From Desulfocapsa sp050291935 (GTDB lineage: Bacteria > Desulfobacterota > Desulfobulbia > Desulfobulbales > Desulfocapsaceae): a stretch of DNA of 64,000 nucleotides. The position numbers and the translations under genes are program-made. The stretch spans positions 1 through 64,000 of the forward strand of contig JBNKKR010000016.1 in assembly GCA_050291935.1 (NCBI GenBank), in the 5' to 3' direction. The stretch's first letter is position 1. Every line of letters begins with the position of its first letter. Below the pieces are notes generated by a model, which searched no databases, was not told the origin of the DNA, and saw nothing but the letters and a program-made list of their open reading frames with translations. Below are positions 34,484 to 43,589 of the stretch, piece by piece.

Positions 34484-36073
34484 TTATATATTTTCCCTTG
34501 TCTTATGAAATGTAATATCGGGCCATTTCTCCATAAAAAAGTTTAACATCCATTCATTTTGCGCAAGGTGGGTGAGAAAGCCTTCCGCATCATAGGCCAG
34601 AGAACTCTGGTTTTTCTGCTCAAATTCAGCGAGTTTTTTCTTGTCCTTACATTCTACCCAGCGGGCTGCTTGAAAGTCGATGGGTTCATAAATTGCTTCA
34701 ACTCCATATTCATTTTTGAGCCTTGCAATGGTGACTTCAAATTGGAGGACGCCAACGGCCCCCATGATATGAGAAGAACCGACAATGGGTTTGAATACCT
34801 GAATGGCACCTTCTTCTGCCAGTTGTTGTAAACCCTTATGGAGCTGTTTCATACGTAAGGGGTCTTTGAGGATAACCCGCCTGAAATGTTCAGGGGCAAA
34901 GTTGGGAATTCCGGTAAATTTGAGTTCTTCTTTTGGGGTGAATGTGTCACCGATTTTTATGGTTCCATGGTTGTGTAGCCCGATAATATCACCTGGCCAG
35001 GCCTCTTCCACATTTGCTCTGTCCTGGGCCATAAAAATAGTGGCGTTTGCCAGGGTGATGTCTTTGCCAAGCCTATGGTGTTTTACTTTCATTCCCCTGG
35101 TGAATTTTCCAGAGCAGATCCTGAAAAAGGCGATTCGATCCCGGTGGGCTGGGTTCATATTGGCTTGAATTTTAAAAACAAAGCCTGAAAAATCTTCTTC
35201 TGCAGGAGAAACGTCGCGTGTTTTGGCAGCCCGCGGTCCAGGAGCAGGAGCCATTTCCACGAAGGCGTCTAAGAGTTCCTGGACGCCAAAGTTGTTTACC
35301 GCCGATCCAAAAAAGACGGGGGTTTGGCTGGCTGCAAGATAGTGTTCATATTCAAACGGGTTAGCAGCACCCTCAAGAAGCTCAATATCATCTCGAAGTA
35401 CCTGGGCATCATGGGCTCCGATGGCCTCTTCGAGGCGAGGATCATCCAAGGACTCTATGGTAATTCCGGGCTTATTTTTGCTGTCAGTCCCGGCAGTAAA
35501 GAGATGTATCTGTTTTTTATGAAGGTTATAGACCCCCTTGAAGGTTTTTCCCATACCTATGGGCCAGGACATTGGAGTACATTCAATCTGAAGTTTTTCT
35601 TCAATATCTTCTAAAATATCCAGGGCATCCATGCCCTCTCGGTCAAGTTTGTTAATAAAGGTAATAAGTGGGGTGTTTCGCATCCTACACACCTCCATCA
35701 GTTTCTCGGTCTGTGATTCCACTCCTTTGGCGGAATCAATTACCATGATGGCAGAGTCCACTGCGGTGAGGACGCGGTAGGTATCCTCGGAAAAGTCCTG
35801 GTGACCAGGGGTGTCCAACAGGTTGACTTCATAATCTTTATAACTGAATTTCATCACAGAGGTGGTTACACTAATACCTCGTTCCTGCTCAATGGCCATC
35901 CAGTCGCTGGTGGCATGCCGTTCCGCCTTCCTTGACTTGACAGCTCCCGCCATATTTATTGCTCCGCCAAAGAGCAGTAATTTTTCAGTGAGGGTGGTTT
36001 TTCCTGCGTCTGGATGAGAGATAATGCCAAATGTTCGTCTTTTGGCAATTTCCTGGTCAAGTTTTTTGGACAT
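34484..36073 (-). CDS. prfC: peptide chain release factor 3
   Basis: A 529-residue translational GTPase that removes RF1 and RF2 from the ribosome after termination. G1 is SHPDAGKTT, the switch region has RGISVTTSVM, G3 DTPGHQDF and G4 NKLDREGMD; length and order are standard for RF3. Monocistronic, diverging from rfbB with 122 bases between. Confident assignment. Confidence 0.97.
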   Translation of the reverse strand: MSKKLDQEIAKRRTFGIISHPDAGKTTLTEKLLLFGGAINMAGAVKSRKAERHATSDWMAIEQERGISVTTSVMKFSYKDYEVNLLDTPGHQDFSEDTYRVLTAVDSAIMVIDSAKGVESQTEKLMEVCRMRNTPLITFINKLDREGMDALDILEDIEEKLQIECTPMSWPIGMGKTFKGVYNLHKKQIHLFTAGTDSKNKPGITIESLDDPRLEEAIGAHDAQVLRDDIELLEGAANPFEYEHYLAASQTPVFFGSAVNNFGVQELLDAFVEMAPAPGPRAAKTRDVSPAEEDFSGFVFKIQANMNPAHRDRIAFFRICSGKFTRGMKVKHHRLGKDITLANATIFMAQDRANVEEAWPGDIIGLHNHGTIKIGDTFTPKEELKFTGIPNFAPEHFRRVILKDPLRMKQLHKGLQQLAEEGAIQVFKPIVGSSHIMGAVGVLQFEVTIARLKNEYGVEAIYEPIDFQAARWVECKDKKKLAEFEQKNQSSLAYDAEGFLTHLAQNEWMLNFFMEKWPDITFHKTRENI

Positions 36074-36195
36074 GATAGTAAGAAGATTATGTTTAGTTTA
36101 ATATGAATATATAGTAAAACACGTAGCCTTACAATGCGGGGTCTAAGGTAAATCGAATTGTACTGAAAGAAAACTAAAAAAAATACAAGTGAAAA

Positions 36196-37257
36196 ATGAA
36201 AACAAAACGTGAGAGAACAGTTCTGGTCACCGGTGGTTGTGGATTTATTGGCGCGAATTTTGTGCGATTATTACTGGCTGATCATCCCACCTGGCGAGTG
36301 ATAAACGTTGATAAACTGACCTATGCCGGTAATTTGCAAAATCTTGCGGGGGTAGAGGAGAATGAGCAGTATCGGTTTGTCAAAAAAGATATTTGTGATG
36401 CCCGGGCAATGGAGGAACTTTTTGCCAGCGAACAGATAGATTCGGTGGTGCATTTTGCTGCCGAATCCCATGTCGATAGGTCCATTACCGGGCCTGCTGC
36501 ATTTATTCAAACCAATATTGTGGGGACTTTCACCCTGCTTGAAGCCGCAAAAAAGACATGGCTGGATGCTGCTTGGCAGGGTAGTGAGCCCCGCTTTTTG
36601 CACGTTTCAACAGACGAAGTGTATGGCTCTTTGGGGAATACGGGGATGTTTACAGAAAAAACGCCCTTTGATCCACGATCTCCCTATTCTGCGTCCAAGG
36701 CATCTTCTGATCATCTGGTTAATGCCTACTTTCATACCTATGACCTGCCCATACTAATTACCAACTGTTCTAATAATTATGGCCCCTATCAGTTTCCGGA
36801 AAAACTCATTCCCCTTATCTTTCACAATTCAATGAATGGGAAAAAACTCCCCATTTACGGTGATGGTAAAAATGTAAGGGACTGGCTTTATGTGAAAGAC
36901 CATTGTGAAGCAATCGTTGAGGTCCTTAAAAAAGGGATAGTGGGGCAGTCATACAATATAGGTGGAAACAATGAAAAACAGAATCTTGAGGTTGTGACAC
37001 TTATATGTGATACCCTGGATAAAAAAGTTGGCTTGCCGGCAAATGGAGAACCCCGTAGAAATCTAATGGAATTTGTGGAGGACCGCCTAGGACATGACAG
37101 GCGTTACGCCATTGATGCAAGTTTTATTAAAGAACAGGTTGGCTGGGAACCTCAGGTGAGCTTTGAAATTGGTATTGAGAAAACGGTAGATTGGTATCTT
37201 GCCCATCAAGAGTGGGTCAATGGAATTATTGATGGCAGCTATAGAGAGAATGTGTGA
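36196..37257 (+). CDS. rfbB: dTDP-glucose 4,6-dehydratase
   Basis: A 353-residue extended short-chain dehydrogenase that converts dTDP-glucose to dTDP-4-keto-6-deoxyglucose, the second step to dTDP-rhamnose. NAD-binding GGCGFIGANF at the N-terminus, catalytic YSASK near residue 163, and the family's STDEVYGSLG with the acidic residues for water loss. Ends by overlapping rfbC by 4 bases. The other two rhamnose genes (rfbA, rfbD) are not next to it and must lie elsewhere if the pathway is complete. Confidence 0.95.
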   Translation: MKTKRERTVLVTGGCGFIGANFVRLLLADHPTWRVINVDKLTYAGNLQNLAGVEENEQYRFVKKDICDARAMEELFASEQIDSVVHFAAESHVDRSITGPAAFIQTNIVGTFTLLEAAKKTWLDAAWQGSEPRFLHVSTDEVYGSLGNTGMFTEKTPFDPRSPYSASKASSDHLVNAYFHTYDLPILITNCSNNYGPYQFPEKLIPLIFHNSMNGKKLPIYGDGKNVRDWLYVKDHCEAIVEVLKKGIVGQSYNIGGNNEKQNLEVVTLICDTLDKKVGLPANGEPRRNLMEFVEDRLGHDRRYAIDASFIKEQVGWEPQVSFEIGIEKTVDWYLAHQEWVNGIIDGSYRENV

Positions 37258-37808
37258 TGAAGGTGAGCAAGACAGCAATTGCAGATGTGTTGGTTGTTGA
37301 GCCAAAGGTATTTGGTGATGCACGGGGTTTTTTTTATGAATCCTATAATGAAAAACTGTGGCAGGAGTTAACGGGGCTTAATACACAATTTGTCCAGGAT
37401 AATCATTCCAAATCCACGCAAGGGGTGTTACGTGGTATCCATTATCAGATTAAGCAAGCACAGGGGAAATTGGTGCGGGCTGTGGTGGGAGAGGTTTTTG
37501 ATGTGGCTGTTGATTTAAGAAAAAGCTCTCCCACATTTGGGATGTGGGTTGGTGAGTATTTGAGTGCAGAAAACAAGAAGATGCTGTGGATCCCGGAAGG
37601 TTTCGGGCACGCATTTCTTGTACTCTCGAAAAATGCTGAATTTTTATATAGAACAACGGATTTCTATGCGCCAGAACATGAGCGTTGTATCGTCTGGAAC
37701 GATCCGGATTTAGGTATTACCTGGCCAGCAATTGCAGGCAAGAAACCGCAACTCTCAGCAAAGGATGTCGATGGTGCTCTGTTTCGTGATGCGGAATGTT
37801 ATGCGTAA
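37254..37808 (+). CDS. rfbC: dTDP-4-dehydrorhamnose 3,5-epimerase
   Basis: A 184-residue cupin-type epimerase that inverts two centres of dTDP-4-keto-6-deoxyglucose. RGIHYQ carries the catalytic His, VFDVAVDLR and the later GFGHAFLVLS are typical. The start overlaps rfbB (ATGA). It converges with a small minus-strand gene only 5 bases away, with no visible terminator between. Confidence 0.95.
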   Translation: MMKVSKTAIADVLVVEPKVFGDARGFFYESYNEKLWQELTGLNTQFVQDNHSKSTQGVLRGIHYQIKQAQGKLVRAVVGEVFDVAVDLRKSSPTFGMWVGEYLSAENKKMLWIPEGFGHAFLVLSKNAEFLYRTTDFYAPEHERCIVWNDPDLGITWPAIAGKKPQLSAKDVDGALFRDAECYA

Positions 37809-37813
37809 GGGAG

Positions 37814-38008
37814 CTATCGTCTGTTCAGGTTACAGTTTGCTACCTGCTCCAGTACCTGCCCAAGATGCGTAAAAAACGCAAGCGCTGCTGCATCGTCTTT
37901 CTTGACGTTGAGCTGTTCTTCGTAGATGGTAAAAAGCTTTGTCAGTACATGGGGGATATCCTCCTCTTCAATATCTCCCATTTTTTCCCATAGTATATTG
38001 GTATCCAT
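37814..38008 (-). CDS. small helical protein downstream of the RNB ribonuclease
   Basis: I do not recognise this 64-residue acidic protein. It is predicted to be mostly helical (EEEDIPHVLTKLFTIYEEQL), without cysteines suited to metal binding or membrane segments. It starts 9 bases after the ribonuclease stop, with a purine-rich GAGGAAA ahead of the ATG, so it is probably co-expressed. Its convergent end and good coding look favour a real gene. Confidence 0.55.
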   Translation of the reverse strand: MDTNILWEKMGDIEEEDIPHVLTKLFTIYEEQLNVKKDDAAALAFFTHLGQVLEQVANCNLNRR

Positions 38009-38017
38009 CGTTTTCCT

Positions 38018-40024
38018 CTACCATTCAAGGCGTAAACTGTTGTCCAATGCATCCACCTGTGTCACTTTGATACTTACAATGGACCCCGGTTCCGGATGAT
38101 TGGACCCTGGACTTGGCAGATCAACGTTGAGGAGGATATCAGTCAGGAGAAGGAATGTCCTTTTCGCACCCGATTCAAGCACAATGGCGTTTAAGGGAGT
38201 GTTCTGCCTGACTTCTAGATATTTTAACAGCCAGTAACGGTGTCGTTGTTGGCGCACGCTATTGGCATTGGCAAGGGTCCTTCCAATTACTGAAGTGAAA
38301 TCCTTGCACATTTCTTCTGTAAATCTGAAGTCCTCACGCCGCACAATGGAGTGGATTTGATGCTGCATTACAAGGTCCAAAAGCCTGCGGATGGGAGAGG
38401 TTACGGTGGTATATTGATTCACTCCAAGACCGCTATGGGGTTTTGCGAGGACCAGTAATTCTCCCCTTGATAAGTGCTTACGTTGCACCGAATTGAGATA
38501 GAGATCGTTATCAATACCGTGAACAACTCGTTTTCGTGGTGGTTTTTGTGATCTGAACAATCCCGGAGCCATTCGATCAGATACATATCGGGCAGCCTCG
38601 GTATTGGCTAAAATCATCATTTCTGACACCAATGTTCTAGATGGGGTGTCTGTTTCAGCAAGATTAACGTGTACCTTTCCGCCATCGTGGATATGGATGT
38701 TCACATCGGGGAAAGGAAGGAGTAATGCACCGTTTTCAATGCGTTTGTTTCTAAGTTTTATACGAAGATCGTTGAGGATAGCAAGTTCTGGGTCGCTTGC
38801 AATTATGGCGTCAGCCTCATCATAGGTCAGCCGTCTTGCTACTTTTATTACTGAGGGATAAATGCGAAGGCGAAGCACTTCGGCGTCACTTGTAAGGAGG
38901 ATCATAAAGCTTAGTGCTGCTCGTATTTCGCCTTGAATAAGGCTGCAGATCCCTTGGGACAAATGGCGAGGGAGCATGGGGATTTGTCCCTCTGGGAAAT
39001 AGATTGAAGTGCCACGTTTCATGGCTTCCATAAAGAGCGGGTCTTCAGGATGTACATAGTGGGCCACATCTGAAATATGAATTCCCACTAAGAAGTTATC
39101 TCCATCTTTTTCTATGGTAAGTGCATCATCAAAATCAAGGGTGCTGTTTCCATCTATGGTAATTGGTGCCAGGTGAGTGAAATCTTTCCTGGCGGGATCG
39201 TTGAACAGCTTGTCAGGATCCTGCTGGAGGAGCATCTCCGCCTGCTGAATGGCAAGTAACGGAAAGGTGACGGGTAAATCTTTTTTGAGGAGCGGGATGT
39301 TTTCATTTTTGTCCCAAACCCCTGCCTTTACCAGAAGATGAAATGGGTCATGGGGTTTGTTAAATCCTGCTGATTTTAGTATTTTTCTTGCAATATCAGC
39401 TTGTTTTGCTTCTCCTCCATGGATGTAGAAATCACGAACTATTTCAATACAGGTGGAGGCACCATCTTGGGCCATGGCCTCATCAGTTGCACCCGAATGA
39501 ATATCTTGCAAAAGCTTTGCACCATTTTCTATAAGAGCCATGGCTTCAGCTTCTTTTTGTCGTTGGTTTTGGATATGTTCAACTTGTTCGGCAGAGTGGA
39601 CAATAATGTGGTTTTCTTTGTACTTAAAATAGAGACGATCGGTGAAAACTCGGCGTAAAAAGGCTGCCACAATATCATCGTCTGCATCTTTTCCAAAGCT
39701 CAGTTCGGCAAGAAAAGAAGGGAGGAAGCGATTGACAGGTTCATCTGAGGTAAGTTCCCAAATTTCCGCAAGATCAATTTGCTCCATCAGTTGGGTTCTT
39801 GTCTTCGCTGTTTCCTGCAGTTGCCTTGCAAGTTCTTCACGGGAAGACTCTATTGGATGAGTCTTTACAGAACAATGGACAACCCTTGAGAGTGGGAGTG
39901 TTACATCTCTGGCGTTTTGGGTGAGTAGGCGGAGTCGTTTTGCCTGATTACCAGTGACGTAAGCGCAGAGGAATTTGCCGCCCTCAAGATATTCTATGAG
40001 TTTTCCTGTGCTTGCCACAAACAA
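38018..40024 (-). CDS. RNB-domain 3'-5' exoribonuclease (RNase II/R family)
   Basis: A 668-residue RNase II/R-family enzyme that degrades RNA from the 3' end. An N-terminal region of about 270 residues precedes the RNB domain, where ITIDGNSTLDFDDALTIEKD places the catalytic aspartates near 292-302. The basic SPIRRLLDLVMQHQI follows near residue 540. The C-terminus is only a short S1-like stretch, so the protein is leaner than RNase R. It may belong to the RNase II-like subgroup found in deltaproteobacteria; exact RNase II or R identity is not claimed. Confidence 0.85.
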   Translation of the reverse strand: MFVASTGKLIEYLEGGKFLCAYVTGNQAKRLRLLTQNARDVTLPLSRVVHCSVKTHPIESSREELARQLQETAKTRTQLMEQIDLAEIWELTSDEPVNRFLPSFLAELSFGKDADDDIVAAFLRRVFTDRLYFKYKENHIIVHSAEQVEHIQNQRQKEAEAMALIENGAKLLQDIHSGATDEAMAQDGASTCIEIVRDFYIHGGEAKQADIARKILKSAGFNKPHDPFHLLVKAGVWDKNENIPLLKKDLPVTFPLLAIQQAEMLLQQDPDKLFNDPARKDFTHLAPITIDGNSTLDFDDALTIEKDGDNFLVGIHISDVAHYVHPEDPLFMEAMKRGTSIYFPEGQIPMLPRHLSQGICSLIQGEIRAALSFMILLTSDAEVLRLRIYPSVIKVARRLTYDEADAIIASDPELAILNDLRIKLRNKRIENGALLLPFPDVNIHIHDGGKVHVNLAETDTPSRTLVSEMMILANTEAARYVSDRMAPGLFRSQKPPRKRVVHGIDNDLYLNSVQRKHLSRGELLVLAKPHSGLGVNQYTTVTSPIRRLLDLVMQHQIHSIVRREDFRFTEEMCKDFTSVIGRTLANANSVRQQRHRYWLLKYLEVRQNTPLNAIVLESGAKRTFLLLTDILLNVDLPSPGSNHPEPGSIVSIKVTQVDALDNSLRLEW

Positions 40025-40288
40025 CTGCCTTTCCGAACGAACGGTGAAAATAGAGTTTTTTCTGCTATAAATGTTTTGGTGGAAGAAATTTCCCTATTTT
40101 CTTCAACACCTGCCGTAAAGGAAAGGATACCGGGAGACGCGGGATCAGCTAACGATCTGTTTTTTAGCAACGTTAGCAGGATCACATTCCATACGGACAT
40201 ATTATGTAGTATTTATTATAAATCAAAGCGAGTACTATAGTGTGGTTTTGCAATAAGGGCACTGAAATTTTTTTTAGGGAGCAAACAA

Positions 40289-41212
40289 TTGAGTGATTTA
40301 GGTTTTGTGGAAGACGATATACGCTCAGGGATGGTGGCCATTGTGGGGCCACCCAATGCGGGCAAATCCACTTTGATGAACCAGTTATTGGGCCAAAAAA
40401 TATCCATAGTGAGTCATAAACCACAGACCACCAGAAATCGGATAGCGGGAGTGGTAAATAGTGATTCCTATCAGATTGTATTTCTTGATACGCCAGGTTT
40501 GCATAAAGCGCGTCAACCGCTAAACCGGGAGATGATGCGTATTGCCATGGAAAGTCTGCAGGATGTTGATGCCATTTTGTATATGGTTGATGTTTCCTTG
40601 CCCATGCCTGCCAAAGAAAAAAGAGATAAAGAACAGGAACTGACTGAGCAGATGGCTGGAATTGCTTCGCCTGTAATCCTACTTCTTAACAAAGTTGATC
40701 TGCAAAAAAAAGAGTCGGTACTCCCTCTAATTGAGCAATATTCAAAGCTTTTCGCCTTTCATGCCATCTTACCCATTTCGGCTTTAACTGGGGAAGGAAC
40801 AACAGAGCTTCTTGAAGAGGTGTTGACGATTTTGCCCATTGGTCCCAGGTATTTTCCTGAAGATATGCCCACCGATGCCAGTGAGCGTTTTCTGGTGGCA
40901 GAAATTATCCGTGAGAAGGTATTTTTACTGACAGGTCAGGAGATTCCCTATTCTTCTGCAGTACAGGTTGAATCTTTTAGCGATGATGAACGAAAAAAAA
41001 TGACAACAATTCATGCGAGTATAGTGTTAGAGCGAAACTCGCAAAAGGGAATTGTTATTGGGAAAGGAGGGAAAAAGCTCAAAGCCATAGGAACTGCAGC
41101 AAGAAAAGATATGGAAAAACTGCTTGGCCAGAAGGTATTGTTAAAGTTATGGGTCAAAGTCAGGAAAAACTGGTCAAAGGACGAACGATTCCTTAAAGAG
41201 TTGGGTTTTTAA
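40289..41212 (+). CDS. era: GTPase Era
   Basis: A 307-residue GTPase for 16S rRNA maturation and 30S assembly. GPPNAGKSTL (G1), the DTPGLH switch (G3), NKVD (G4), and a C-terminal KH domain with VIGKGGKKLKAIG. The TTG at 40289 is taken as start because AGGGAG stands 9 bases before it and the family begins shortly before G1. The 264 bases upstream show no other gene. Confidence 0.95.
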   Translation: MSDLGFVEDDIRSGMVAIVGPPNAGKSTLMNQLLGQKISIVSHKPQTTRNRIAGVVNSDSYQIVFLDTPGLHKARQPLNREMMRIAMESLQDVDAILYMVDVSLPMPAKEKRDKEQELTEQMAGIASPVILLLNKVDLQKKESVLPLIEQYSKLFAFHAILPISALTGEGTTELLEEVLTILPIGPRYFPEDMPTDASERFLVAEIIREKVFLLTGQEIPYSSAVQVESFSDDERKKMTTIHASIVLERNSQKGIVIGKGGKKLKAIGTAARKDMEKLLGQKVLLKLWVKVRKNWSKDERFLKELGF

Positions 41213-41360
41213 TCACTTCCATCGATTATTTTGTGTTTATTGTTGAAAAAAAAACAAATCCATGTAACATGATAAGTATAACTGGTTAATTCTTTGGCAA
41301 TTTCAATGGTATAAAGCACCACGTTGTAGGGTGTCCATCTCTGGCGGGTTCTGTTTCTTT

Positions 41361-42227
41361 ATGAAAAAAATCATCTGGTGTTGCTTGCTACTCGTTTCTT
41401 TGGGACTTTATCTTGCGCTTCCTTCCCTTGCTGCAGATTGTAAAAGTTTAAAAAAGGGTTTAGAGCTTGAACGGAACGTTAAGAAGAAGCGCCAGATGTT
41501 AAAGGATCTCATTGTTGAGTGTCCCGATGATCCCACCATCAATTATAAGTACGCATTAAGTCTTGAACGTTTCAGGAAGTACGATGAGGCGCTTGTTTAT
41601 TATCAGCGAGTGGCCAAACTTAATCCCAAAATGGGAAAAGCCTTCGTCGGGATGGGAGATATCCACATCTATCGAGGGGAACTTGACAATGCCATTGATG
41701 CCTATTCCATAGCAAAACAGCTTATGCCGCAGAGTGAAAGAACTGTCACTCGTCTGGCTCGTCTTGAAATTAAAAGAAAGGCTTTGGCAGGTGGTATGCT
41801 TACTGCCGGCGAATTTATCCAGGTTATGAATCATCGGGGAAAGGTCTCTTCAAACACATCTTTGCTTCTTACAGGACCAGCGTTACAGTATAAAATTGCT
41901 TTTTTAGAGAGTGCCAATCAACTGCTCCCTACAGGAATCAGACAGCTTGCAGCCATTGGGCAAGCCATGCAGAGTGATGCGTTACAGGCTGTACATTTTG
42001 AGATAAAGACATACGTAAATTCCGGCTATCCAAGCTCGGCAGAGGCCCTTAAGACTTCTAAAGAAAGGGTGCTTATGATCAAAGACCAATTGGTCGAGAA
42101 TTTTTCAATTGAGCCGGACCGCATTATCATAAAGTGGTACGGTGATAAACAACCATTGGAAATTGAGAGTGCATCCGGAAGACAGTTTGTAAATAGTAGA
42201 GTGGAATTTAAGCGGCTTTACAAATGA
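41361..42227 (+). CDS. exported TPR and OmpA-like domain protein
   Basis: A 288-residue secreted or envelope protein. The signal peptide begins at the ATG at 41361 (KKIIWCCLLLVSLGLYLAL, cut after LAA); an in-frame GTG at 41331 gives ten more residues that do not fit. Two or three TPR motifs cover about residues 35-150, and the C-terminal 110 residues resemble an OmpA-type peptidoglycan-binding domain (VHFEIKTYVNSG; RIIIKWYGDKQP). It could tether a complex to the cell wall. It converges on ctpA with 4 bases between them. Confidence 0.75.
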   Translation: MKKIIWCCLLLVSLGLYLALPSLAADCKSLKKGLELERNVKKKRQMLKDLIVECPDDPTINYKYALSLERFRKYDEALVYYQRVAKLNPKMGKAFVGMGDIHIYRGELDNAIDAYSIAKQLMPQSERTVTRLARLEIKRKALAGGMLTAGEFIQVMNHRGKVSSNTSLLLTGPALQYKIAFLESANQLLPTGIRQLAAIGQAMQSDALQAVHFEIKTYVNSGYPSSAEALKTSKERVLMIKDQLVENFSIEPDRIIIKWYGDKQPLEIESASGRQFVNSRVEFKRLYK

Positions 42228-42231
42228 TTCC

Positions 42232-43545
42232 CTACTTTTTTGTATAGAGACTTACACTTTTTAAAATATTGAGTGCTGTTTTAAGTTGGTTGTCTTGTGT
42301 AAGCAGGTCTCTCCCTTCTTTGTATTTTGGATTAAGATTCTCTTCCTGTTGGTTTTTTTTGCTCTTTTCCCTTTCACTGTTTAAGAGGTGATTTTGTAGG
42401 TCTGCTTCACGGGGGAATGCGCTTCCCGGTTGGTTACTTTCTTTTTGGTCAACTGGGGGAATATAGGGGACTTCCACGTCGGGTACTATTCCTGTTGCCT
42501 GTATTGATCTTCCATTTGGGGTGTAATACCTGGCTGTTGTCAGCCGCAGGCCCGCACCACCTGGCATGGGCAGGATGGTTTGTACCGAGCCCTTTCCAAA
42601 AGTGGTGGAACCGATAATGACACCTCGCTTGTGATCTTGTATGGCACCGGATACGATCTCTGAAGCACTGGCTGAGCCTTCATTTACCAGGACAACCAAA
42701 GGAAAATTGTGTATTCCATTGTTACTGTGGGCCTGAAAAGTCATGTTTTGTTCTTGAATTCTTCCCTTGGTGTAGACAATCAGTCCTTCTTCAAGAAAAA
42801 CGTCTGATACGGCTATGGCCTGATCAAGAAGTCCTCCCGGATTGTTACGAAGGTCAAGGACCAGACCATTAAGGGATGACTTTTTGCTAAGTTCTGCCAG
42901 TTTTTCTTTGAGATCTTTACTTGTCCGTTCCTGGAAATTGCTTATTTGGATGTAGGCAAAATGCGGTTCCAATAAAAGACCATAGACGCTTTGTAAGGGA
43001 ATAATATCACGTATAATCGTGAAATCTTTTAGTTCTTCCCATCCCTCCCGATATACGGAGATAACGACCTTACTGCCTTTGGGGCCTCGAAGAAGCTTTA
43101 TCGCTTCCATGGAAGGCATGGATTTGGTAGCCTTTCCATCAATTTTAACGATAAGATCTTTAGCGCGTAATCCAGCTTTATCTGCAGGAGTCCCTGCAAT
43201 GGGAGAGATTATGGTTACAATTTCATCACGGATGGTGATTTCAATACCAACCCCTGAGAAGTCACCTCTGGTCTCTTCCTGTAATGCGTCAAAATCTTCT
43301 GCTGTAAGGTAGGAAGAATGGGGATCAAGGGAGAGTAGCATCCCGCTGATGGCACCTTCAATGGTTTTATTGGCGTCAATTTCTTCCAGGTAATTTTCCT
43401 GGAGAATACTGAGGACATTTGCGAATATCTCCAGTTGTTTATATGTTTCTTCCCGTTGTTTTTGCGAGATCTCCGCAGACGCTGAAAATGAGTAACATAG
43501 AAAAAAAATGAAGAAGAGGGCAGGAAAAAGGCGGAAAAATTTCAC
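42232..43545 (-). CDS. ctpA: carboxy-terminal processing protease (S41, CtpA family)
   Basis: A 437-residue periplasmic protease with a signal peptide, a PDZ domain (GVGIEITIRDEIVTIISPIA, about 90-170) and the S41 catalytic part: LDLRNNPGGLL, the nucleophile in NEGSASASEIV and the Lys in FGKGSVQT. I take GTG 43545 as start because GAGGAT lies 6 bases before it and the signal peptide begins there. The longer frame from 43665 overlaps envC. Last gene of the cooC-ftsE-ftsX-envC-ctpA operon; probably trims or regulates cell-wall hydrolases. Confidence 0.92.
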   Translation of the reverse strand: MKFFRLFPALFFIFFLCYSFSASAEISQKQREETYKQLEIFANVLSILQENYLEEIDANKTIEGAISGMLLSLDPHSSYLTAEDFDALQEETRGDFSGVGIEITIRDEIVTIISPIAGTPADKAGLRAKDLIVKIDGKATKSMPSMEAIKLLRGPKGSKVVISVYREGWEELKDFTIIRDIIPLQSVYGLLLEPHFAYIQISNFQERTSKDLKEKLAELSKKSSLNGLVLDLRNNPGGLLDQAIAVSDVFLEEGLIVYTKGRIQEQNMTFQAHSNNGIHNFPLVVLVNEGSASASEIVSGAIQDHKRGVIIGSTTFGKGSVQTILPMPGGAGLRLTTARYYTPNGRSIQATGIVPDVEVPYIPPVDQKESNQPGSAFPREADLQNHLLNSEREKSKKNQQEENLNPKYKEGRDLLTQDNQLKTALNILKSVSLYTKK

Positions 43546-43589
43546 GACATATCCTCTATAGATTTTGTTTGCCAAAGAGAAAAGAGACA